Shown here one piece after another: positions 57,515-64,000 of a DNA stretch of 64,000 bases (its first letter is position 1; each line of letters starts with the position of its first letter). The position numbers and the translations under genes are program-made. The stretch is from Prochlorococcus sp. AG-412-J13. Its GTDB lineage: Bacteria > Cyanobacteriota > Cyanobacteriia > PCC-6307 > Cyanobiaceae. The notes under the pieces were generated by a model, which was not told the DNA's origin, did no database searches, and worked only from the letters and a program-made list of their open reading frames with translations. The DNA lies in the NCBI GenBank assembly GCA_003214815.1, contig QCLE01000001.1:62001-126000 (forward strand), written 5' to 3'.

Positions 57515-58297
57515 TTACATTCCATTAATGCAGTAACCCGCATCAACATAAATTGTTTGGCCTGAAATGCCGCTAGAGAGATCACTTAATAAAAAAGCAG
57601 CAGTATTACCTACTTCTGTTTGAGTGACTGTTCTGCGTAAAGGAGCCTTTTCTTCAACATTGTGAATCATATCTAAAATGCCACCTATAGCAGAACTCGC
57701 AAGTGTTCTGATAGGCCCAGCACTTATTGCATTAACTCTAACTTGTTTTTCGGGCCCAAGTTCTGCAGAAAGATATCTTACTGAAGCTTCTAATGCTGCT
57801 TTTGCAACTCCCATCACGTTGTAGTTAGGAATCGCCCTCTCTGATCCTAAATAAGTTAATGAGACAACGCCAGCACCATCACTAAAAAGTGGTTTTGCTG
57901 CTTTACATAAAGGTGCTAACGAATACGCACTTATATTAAGAGCCCTATCAAAACCCTCTGAAGTGGTAGCACTATAATCTCCAATCAATTCGTCGCGTCC
58001 TGCAAATGCTAGGCAGTGAACTAATCCGTCAATTTGCCCCCAATTGTTTTTTATATTTTTAAAGATTTCTTCAATTTGAGCTGGATTTTGAACATCAAGA
58101 GGCAAAAATAACGATGGGTTTAACGGTTCAGTTAGTTCTCTAACTTTAGATTCGAATCTTCCCTTATCATCAGGCAAATATGTGATTCCAAGTTCTGCGC
58201 CAGCTTTTGACAGTTGTTGAGCAATACCCCATGCTATTGAACGATTATTGGCAATTCCTGTAACAAGAATTTTTTTGCCAGTTAGATTTAGAAGCAT
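57515..58297 (-). CDS. fabI: Enoyl-[acyl-carrier-protein] reductase (NADH)
   Basis: A 260-residue short-chain dehydrogenase of fatty acid elongation. I start at ATG 58295-58297 because it opens into LLNLTGKKILVTGIANNRSIAWG, the FabI N-terminus; an ATG 27 codons earlier would add an unrelated segment. The catalytic Tyr...Lys pair is in SLTYLGSERAIPNYNVMGVAKAALEA, and VNAISAGPIRTLAS follows. Confidence 0.96.
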   Translation of the reverse strand: MLLNLTGKKILVTGIANNRSIAWGIAQQLSKAGAELGITYLPDDKGRFESKVRELTEPLNPSLFLPLDVQNPAQIEEIFKNIKNNWGQIDGLVHCLAFAGRDELIGDYSATTSEGFDRALNISAYSLAPLCKAAKPLFSDGAGVVSLTYLGSERAIPNYNVMGVAKAALEASVRYLSAELGPEKQVRVNAISAGPIRTLASSAIGGILDMIHNVEEKAPLRRTVTQTEVGNTAAFLLSDLSSGISGQTIYVDAGYCINGM

Positions 58298-58403
58298 TTT
58301 GTTTACTATTTCTATATATTCTCCTATATAAAAGTACCTATCTTTACGGATTACTGCAAAATATACAATAATTTTCAAATATCAAAAAATATTTAACTTA
58401 AAC

Positions 58404-58997
58404 ATGGTCAGAACAAATTCTATGGTTTTGGAATTAGGTTTTCAATTACCTAATTTCGAAATGTTAAATGCTAATTCTTCAAATAATGAATATTTTAATT
58501 CTCATAATCTAGATAATCGGCATTTACTTTTAATGTTTATTTGTGCCCATTGTCCATTTGTTAAATATATTGAGAATCAAATTTTCACCTTAAGTAAAGA
58601 AATTGAAAATACAGTTCAAACAGTTGCAATTTCTAGTAATGATATTGTCACTTATCCTTCAGATTCTCCTGAAAATTTGAGATTACAAGCACAATCACAG
58701 GGATGGAGTTTTCCTTATCTATATGATGTAAATCAAAAATTTGCTAAGGAGTTAAAAGCGGCTTGCACGCCCGATTTTTATCTTTTTTCAAATAAAGGAG
58801 ATGGAGATTTTTTATTGTTTTATCATGGTCAATTAGACGATAGTAGACCAGGTAATAATATCCCTCTGTCAGGTGAAGATTTGCGCTCTGCTGTAAGAGA
58901 TTTGAATCAAGATAATTCTTATCCTTCAAATCAGATGCCCTCTTTAGGTTGCAATATTAAATGGACTCCTGGAAAAGAACCGAGTTGGTTTAAGTGA
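58404..58997 (+). CDS. Thioredoxin-fold (AhpC/TSA-like) protein
   Basis: A 197-residue thioredoxin-fold protein. LLLMFICAHCPFVKYIENQI carries a CxxC (CAHC), and CTPDFYLFSNKGDGDFLLFYHGQLDDSRPG follows in the cis-Pro region. This is the peroxiredoxin-like thiol-disulfide group annotated as thioredoxin family proteins in cyanobacteria. Oxidoreductase or peroxidase activity is inferred. It is divergent from fabI across 106 bp. Confidence 0.85.
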   Translation: MVRTNSMVLELGFQLPNFEMLNANSSNNEYFNSHNLDNRHLLLMFICAHCPFVKYIENQIFTLSKEIENTVQTVAISSNDIVTYPSDSPENLRLQAQSQGWSFPYLYDVNQKFAKELKAACTPDFYLFSNKGDGDFLLFYHGQLDDSRPGNNIPLSGEDLRSAVRDLNQDNSYPSNQMPSLGCNIKWTPGKEPSWFK

Positions 58998-59050
58998 ATT
59001 AAAGTGTTTTTTTACCCATTCAAATATGGTTTAGGGTTAATATATTCACT

Positions 59051-60256
59051 ATGCAAATACCTCCATTTACTTTAAATAGGCAGTTCCAAGAAATTGGCTC
59101 TGAAATTGAGAGTGAGGTTTTTAAAGTTTTAAAAGGGGGCCAGTATATTGGAGGAAAAGAGATTGCTAAATTTGAGGAGAGTTTTTCTAATCTGATTGGC
59201 GTTAAAAATACTATTGGATGTAACAGTGGAACTGATGCTTTAGTTTTAGCTTTGCGCGCATTAGATATTGGTGTGGGTGACGAAGTTATTACCTCATCTT
59301 TTAGCTTTTTTGCGACTGCAGAGGCTATTAGTTCAGTTGGTGCTAATCCTATTTTGGTAGATATAGATCCTCAAACTTATCTCATTAATACTGAACTAAT
59401 AGAACAAGAAATAAATTCTAATACCAAGGCAATTATGCCAGTTCATTTATTTGGTAATGCAGTGAATATGACCTTAATAAAATCATTGGCCAACAAATAT
59501 GACTTAAAAGTAATCGAAGATTGTGCTCAGGCAACATGCACAATGTGGGAAAATTCCAAAGTTGGTAGTATCGGTGATATAGGTTGTTTTAGCTTTTTCC
59601 CTACTAAAAATTTAGGAGCTGCTGGAGATGGTGGAGCAGTAACAACTTCAGATCAGAAGATTGCCAATAAAATTAGAGAACTAGCTGTTCATGGTAGCCC
59701 AATAAGATATCACCATACTCAAATTGGATATAACAGCAGGCTTGATACCATTCAAGCCGCCATATTAAATATCAAAATTAAATATATTTCTAAGTGGATT
59801 AATAATCGTCAAAAAATCGCTAATAATTATCTTAATTTATTAGAAAAAAATCCATTTATTAGTTTTCCAAAAATTAGCTCTGATTCAATTTTCCATTCTT
59901 GGAATCAATTTGTTATCAAATTAAGAAACGATAAATATTATTTAAAAGAAGATTTTTCAAATTTATTTGATACTGATTGCAAAAAATACTATTCCTTAAG
60001 GAATTTGGTAAAACAACAACTTTTTGAAAAAGGTATTAATTCAATTATTTATTATCCAATTCCAATACATGCACAAATAGCTTACAAAAATAAAAATTTT
60101 TCTAGAACAAAACTCATAAATACAGAGAGAATTTGTACAGAAGTTCTTAGTCTTCCAATGTTTCCTGAAATTTCTTATGAAGAGCAAGTTTATGTAGCAG
60201 AAAAATTAAATAAAGTTTTAAAGAATTGTATAGAAGAAATTCAAATTTCAGCATAA
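59051..60256 (+). CDS. DegT/DnrJ/EryC1-family aminotransferase
   Basis: A 401-residue PLP enzyme that aminates keto-sugars. GCNSGTDALVLALRAL, GDEVITSSFSFFATAEAI, IEDCAQA, and the PLP-Lys region FSFFPTKNLGAAGDGGAV are the family motifs. These enzymes make amino sugars for lipopolysaccharide or glycosylation. No other sugar genes are adjacent, so the target is unknown. It overlaps the convergent photolyase by 16 bp. Confidence 0.93.
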   Translation: MQIPPFTLNRQFQEIGSEIESEVFKVLKGGQYIGGKEIAKFEESFSNLIGVKNTIGCNSGTDALVLALRALDIGVGDEVITSSFSFFATAEAISSVGANPILVDIDPQTYLINTELIEQEINSNTKAIMPVHLFGNAVNMTLIKSLANKYDLKVIEDCAQATCTMWENSKVGSIGDIGCFSFFPTKNLGAAGDGGAVTTSDQKIANKIRELAVHGSPIRYHHTQIGYNSRLDTIQAAILNIKIKYISKWINNRQKIANNYLNLLEKNPFISFPKISSDSIFHSWNQFVIKLRNDKYYLKEDFSNLFDTDCKKYYSLRNLVKQQLFEKGINSIIYYPIPIHAQIAYKNKNFSRTKLINTERICTEVLSLPMFPEISYEEQVYVAEKLNKVLKNCIEEIQISA

Positions 60257-61677
60257 AGTGACTTAAATAATCTTTGTTGTATGTTGTGATTGACAATAGG
60301 GCTTGAATAATTATTTTTTTCTAAATTAGATATCTCCCCATTTAATAGGTCTGAATTTGACACTTTAGATAATTCAGGAATCCAATATTTTATATATTCG
60401 CAAATAGGATCAAATTTTTTTGCTTGGGTATATGGATTGAAAATTCTAAGTGGTTTTGGATCCATACCGCTACTGGCGCTCCACTGCCATCCCCCATTAT
60501 TTGCAGCTAAGTCTCCATCAACCAAAGTCTCCATAAATTTTTTCTCGCCCATTTGCCAATTGCATATAAGGTCTTTTACCAGAAATGAAGCGACTATCAT
60601 GCGACATCTGTTATGCATCCAGCCAGTACTATTTAATTGACGCATTGCAGCATCAACTATAGGTACTCCGGTCTCTCCGTTGCTCCAATGTTGAAACCAT
60701 TCATTATTGTTTTGCCACGGAAATTTATCCCATTTTTTTCTATATGGACCTTTTTCTAGCTCTGGGAAATGGAATAAGCAATGTTGATAAAATTCACGCC
60801 AAACAAGTTCTTTTTGCCAAGTTTCAATTGATAGGTAATTTTCTTGATTTTCAAAATCTGAATTTAAATTTAATGTGGAGTTCCAAACTTTTCTAATGCT
60901 GATGGTGCCGAATCTGAGAGATGCACTTAAAAAAGATGTCCCATTATGGGAAGGTAAATCTCTTGCAGAATTATAAGAATATATTTTTTTTTCGTTAATG
61001 AAATTTTCTAATAATGTTTCTGCAGCATTCTCTCCAGGTCTACATGGACAAATATTCGAACCAGTAAATTTGATATTTTTGAGAAATTTTTTTAGAATCG
61101 AATCAGATGAATCTATTTTCTTATTTTCTTTGAGTTGAATATCTATATCTTTAAACTGGAAAATAACTTTATCTTGCTCATATGAACCTAATAAATTCAT
61201 TTTTGATTTAAGGTTTTTGTAAAAAGGTCCATAAACCGAATAAGCTTTGTTACTTCCTGAATATATTTTTAAAGGTTCTATTAATAAGTGATCCCAAGAT
61301 TCAAAAACTTGAATATTTTTTTCTTTTAAATTTTTTTTTATTTGTAAATCTCGATTAATCTCATAAGGTTCAATTGACTTATTCCAAAAAACAAATTTAG
61401 CATCTATTGTCTTTGCTAATTGAGGAATTTTTAATACCGGATCTCCTTCTTCTATAATGAGTCTACTGCCCATTTTTTTCCAATTATTTCCTAATTCTTG
61501 AAGCGAATTTCCTAGAAACCAAGCTCTTGAATTGGCATTGAAATCGTGTGAGTAATTTTTATCTAATATGTAAGTTGAAGTTATAGCATTTGATAATGAT
61601 AATGCTTTGATTAAAGCTTGATTATCAAATATTCTTAAATCCTTTCTATGCCAAAAAAGTATTCTAGGTTTATTCAT
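60241..61677 (-). CDS. phrB: DNA photolyase
   Basis: A 478-residue class I CPD photolyase/cryptochrome-family protein. The N-terminal antenna domain starts [17 protein letters not shown]; the FAD domain has [43 protein letters not shown] and [28 protein letters not shown]. Light-driven repair of UV pyrimidine dimers suits a surface-ocean phototroph. Its start overlaps the Nudix gene by 4 bp. Confidence 0.96.
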   Translation of the reverse strand: [478 protein letters not shown]

Positions 61678-62237
61678 AATTTATCTAAAAATTGTTTAGC
61701 TCTAAACCAAGCTGTCACAGTTTTTGCGTCAAGAATTTCATCCCCACTAGAAATAAGATTATCTAGTTCGTCCGAATCTAAAATTAATACTTCTATATCT
61801 TCATCTAAATCTCCTTTAACCTCGGAATTTAGTTTGCTCAAATCACGCGCTAAAAATAAATAAATTTCTTCATCTGCATAACCAGGAGCAGGCACAAGAG
61901 TTCCTAGCTCATCCCATTTTTTTGCACTGAATCCAGTCTCTTCTTGTATTTCTCTTTGAATTGAATTAATAGGTGTTTCACCTATTTCTAATGTACCTGC
62001 TGGAAATTCTAATAAATACCTTGAAACAGCAAATCTATATTGCCGAAGAATGATAACTTTATTATCTTTTGTGATAGGCACGGCTAATGCTGCTCCAGGA
62101 TGCTTAATATATCCATATTCACCTTCATGTCCATTTGGAAGCTCAATTCTATTTATTTCGAAACTAAATTTTTTAGACTTTAACTCAGATATTTTTTCTT
62201 TAAAAATGGATCTTTTTATAAGTTTTTTGTTGCCCAT
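61674..62237 (-). CDS. Nudix hydrolase, ADP-ribose pyrophosphatase-like
   Basis: A 187-residue protein with a complete Nudix box, G-x5-E-x7-REIQEETG, in GTLEIGETPINSIQREIQEETGF (split here as GTLEIGETP and NSIQREIQEETGF). IILRQYRFAVSRYLLEFPAG before it and VPAPGYADEEIYLFLA after it match the ADP-ribose pyrophosphatase type. It is coupled by a 4-bp overlap to the photolyase gene. Confidence 0.92.
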   Translation of the reverse strand: MGNKKLIKRSIFKEKISELKSKKFSFEINRIELPNGHEGEYGYIKHPGAALAVPITKDNKVIILRQYRFAVSRYLLEFPAGTLEIGETPINSIQREIQEETGFSAKKWDELGTLVPAPGYADEEIYLFLARDLSKLNSEVKGDLDEDIEVLILDSDELDNLISSGDEILDAKTVTAWFRAKQFLDKL

Positions 62238-62284
62238 AATTTATAAATAAAATTAGCCTAACAGTTATTTTTTGGTTTTGTAAA

Positions 62285-62863
62285 TCATTTAATAGACCAT
62301 TTTGGGTCATCAAACTTTTTGATTTTTTGGCTTCTACTTAAGATTTCAGATAGTGGCGTAATAACGAAATTCCGATTCATGAATCTAGGGTGAGGTAATG
62401 TTAATTCCTCGTCAACCGTATGAAAATCTTCCCACCAAAGAATATCTAAATCGAGACATCTTGATAGCCATTTCTTACCCTTTGGCGTCTTTTCTCGTCC
62501 GAAAAATCTCTCTAACTTTTTTAGTTCTTTTAAAAGTAATTTCGCCTTTTTATTTGATGGTTTTGGAAAAAAATTACTTTTTATAAGCAATAGAGAATTT
62601 AAATAATTTGGTTGCTCATTTTCAACTCCATGAGGTAATGTCTCATAAATTGAAGACCACAAAAAATTTGCATGAAATTTTCTTTTCTCTTCTTTTTTTT
62701 TGTTGGAATGATTTCCCCACTCATTTATAATTTCTTCTATTTTTGGTTTGCAAATTAATAGTGACTCATGAGGGCTTCCGAATTTACTATCAATATTTGC
62801 TCCGAGGGATATACATAGTCCATTTTTGATATTAAGATTTGATAATTCCACTACAAAAAACAA
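62285..62863 (-). CDS. folK: 6-hydroxymethyl-7,8-dihydropterin pyrophosphokinase
   Basis: A 192-residue folate pathway enzyme. [16 protein letters not shown], the [10 protein letters not shown] region, then [13 protein letters not shown] with the catalytic Asp pair, and [19 protein letters not shown] are the family motifs. It is longer than the average because of a basic insert (about 55-65). It may share a transcript with the Nudix and photolyase genes, 47 bp on. Confidence 0.94.
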   Translation of the reverse strand: MFFVVELSNLNIKNGLCISLGANIDSKFGSPHESLLICKPKIEEIINEWGNHSNKKKEEKRKFHANFLWSSIYETLPHGVENEQPNYLNSLLLIKSNFFPKPSNKKAKLLLKELKKLERFFGREKTPKGKKWLSRCLDLDILWWEDFHTVDEELTLPHPRFMNRNFVITPLSEILSRSQKIKKFDDPKWSIK

Positions 62864-62899
62864 AGTTATTGGATAAATTCTATATCAGGCATTTTTAAA

Positions 62900-64000
62900 G
62901 TGATTTTGAACCCCGAGTTAAAAGAAAAAGGAGAAATAAAAGATTTAATGAAGTCTAAGGATTCTTTTAGAGCTTTCCCTTTGGCGGCAATTACAGGTCA
63001 TAGCTTATTGAAATTATCTTTGCTTTTGGCAGCAGTTGATCCTAATTTAGGAGGAGTGATTATCGCTGGCGGAAGAGGTACTGGCAAGTCAGTATTAGCA
63101 AGGGGTTTGCATACTTTACTTCCTCCTATAGAGGTATTAGATAATGAATCAATACTGGAAAAGTTAACTAAGAGAAATAGTAATACTTCATTAAGACCTA
63201 TTGGTAGGAACCTAGATCCAGATAAACCAGCGGAATGGGATATTAGTACTAATGAATTGTTAAAGGCGGCAATTGGAAGTGATTATTTGAATCAAATTCA
63301 AGAAATTCCAAAAAAAGTAAGAGAGGCCCCATTTATTCAAGTCCCTATTGGCATAACTGAAGACAGACTTGTTGGATCAATTGACGTCGCTGCCTCATTA
63401 AGTACGGGGGAACAAGTTTTTCAGCCTGGAATTTTGGCAGAGGCTCATAGGGGTGTTCTTTATGTAGACGATATAAATTTATTGGATGATGGTATTGTAA
63501 ATTTAATTCTTGAAGCTACAGGAAGAGAGAAAAATAATATTGAAAGAGATGGTTTAAGCCTTTCTCATCCTTGTAAGTCACTTTTAATAGCAACTTATAA
63601 TCCTGAAGAAGGTGCTTTAAGAGATCACGTTTTAGATCGTTTTGCTATTGTGCTTTCCGCAGATCAATCGATTGATAATGCTCAAAGAGTTGAGATTACA
63701 AAATCTGTTTTATCACACGCAGAAAATAATATTAAATTTTCAGAAAAATGGTCGGAAGAATCCGATAATTTATCTACTCAATTAATTTTGGCAAGGCAAT
63801 GGTTAAAGGATGTCAAGATAACAAAAGAGCAAATAACCTATTTAGTGAATGAAGCTCTTAGAGGAGGAGTAGAAGGGCATAGGTCAGAATTATTTGCAGT
63901 AAAAGTAGCAAAGGCTAATGCAGCTCTTCGAGGCGATGAGAATGTAAATTCTGAAGACCTAAAAGTCGCAGTAAGGTTAGTTATTCTTCCACGAGCAATG
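62900..64000 (+). CDS. chlD: Magnesium chelatase subunit D, N-terminal part (runs off right edge)
   Basis: An open frame from GTG at 62900-62902 to the window end (367 codons, no stop). The AAA+ domain has [20 protein letters not shown], Walker A GGRGTGKS (57-64), [20 protein letters not shown] as Walker B and [15 protein letters not shown] as sensor region. ChlD with ChlI and ChlH inserts magnesium into protoporphyrin IX, the first committed step of chlorophyll synthesis. It is called ChlD rather than ChlI because GRGTGKS and a DDIN Walker B suit subunit D and the frame is still open. ATG at 62948 is an alternative start. Confidence 0.93.
   Translation, partial: MILNPELKEKGEIKDLMKSKDSFRAFPLAAITGHSLLKLSLLLAAVDPNLGGVIIAGGRGTGKSVLARGLHTLLPPIEVLDNESILEKLTKRNSNTSLRPIGRNLDPDKPAEWDISTNELLKAAIGSDYLNQIQEIPKKVREAPFIQVPIGITEDRLVGSIDVAASLSTGEQVFQPGILAEAHRGVLYVDDINLLDDGIVNLILEATGREKNNIERDGLSLSHPCKSLLIATYNPEEGALRDHVLDRFAIVLSADQSIDNAQRVEITKSVLSHAENNIKFSEKWSEESDNLSTQLILARQWLKDVKITKEQITYLVNEALRGGVEGHRSELFAVKVAKANAALRGDENVNSEDLKVAVRLVILPRAM

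Noticed and set aside
58298-58378. 27-codon N-terminal extension of fabI
   Set aside because: FabI proteins begin near LLNLTGKKILVTG; the extension has no family counterpart and covers the promoter space.

Overview
The window is A+T-rich, tightly packed cyanobacterial chromosome. It is most likely from Prochlorococcus of a high-light-adapted clade; that assignment is inferred from gene content, protein sequence style, very short intergenic spaces and base composition, not from a database search. Photosystem II genes (psbA, psbO, psbH, psbN, psbI, psbK), a beta-carotene hydroxylase, the CbbR/CP12-type Calvin cycle regulator at the left edge, magnesium chelatase chlD at the right edge and NtcA-type nitrogen control all fit. 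I see no insertion sequences, integrases, phage genes, CRISPR arrays or rRNA operon.

Layout. 1-5.5 kb: start of CP12 (minus), a glutathionyl-hydroquinone-reductase-like GST, an aspartoacylase-like deacylase, a short unlisted minus-strand ORF in the psbA upstream region, psbA, aroC and a KDPG-aldolase-like gene. 5.5-13.5 kb: ftsH, ATP sulfurylase, psbO, coaBC with DUF2555, a small hypothetical, Ycf20, pyrB and 3-methyladenine glycosylase. 13.7-19.8 kb: gatC, crtR (no ATG/GTG/TTG start for the full-length frame), tRNA-Leu, Ycf66, ileS, a nonsense-interrupted short gene and a DUF3177 membrane protein. 19.8-28.4 kb: trmB, glmM, a TxlA-like thioredoxin, the thyX-dcd-cobO-like run, ntcA, DUF3084, a RuvX/YqgF-like protein, DUF3146, pth and the psbH/psbN/psbI cluster. 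28.4-38.2 kb: an LptD-like outer membrane protein, the leuD-leuC-cinA-glyA run, tRNA-Arg, two small genes, murJ and sfsA. 38.2-50.3 kb: amt1 with a perfect NtcA-type box, ispH, DoxX, purH, an esterase, DUF3155, a Hik2-like sensor kinase, cobS, tgt, psbK, a Gfo/Idh oxidoreductase, a CNNM/CorC protein and a CAU tRNA. 50.4-64 kb: pyrE, ygfZ, a RecB-like nuclease, a phosphohexomutase, an ITPase, a carotenoid oxygenase, hisB, fabI, a thioredoxin-fold protein, a DegT aminotransferase, photolyase, a Nudix hydrolase, folK and the 5' part of chlD.

How it fits together. Most genes are core metabolism of an oligotrophic photoautotroph: amino acids (aroC, leuCD, glyA, hisB), nucleotides (pyrB, pyrE, purH, thyX, dcd), cofactors (coaBC, folK, cobS), isoprenoid and carotenoid metabolism (ispH, crtR, carotenoid oxygenase), translation (ileS, gatC, tgt, trmB, pth, three tRNAs), envelope (murJ, glmM, LptD-like) and photosynthesis. 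Nitrogen control is visible directly: ntcA encodes the regulator and amt1 carries a GTA-N8-TAC box.

I did not find a convincing new multi-gene system. The points most worth checking are: crtR whose full-length frame begins only with ACG (or AUU); a short gene downstream of the DUF3177 gene with an in-frame stop at codon 11; a 42-codon TTG-start ORF with a good ribosome binding site upstream of psbA; a CobO-like protein that has lost its P-loop; and a hairpin-rich region between DUF3155 and the sensor kinase that could be a small RNA.
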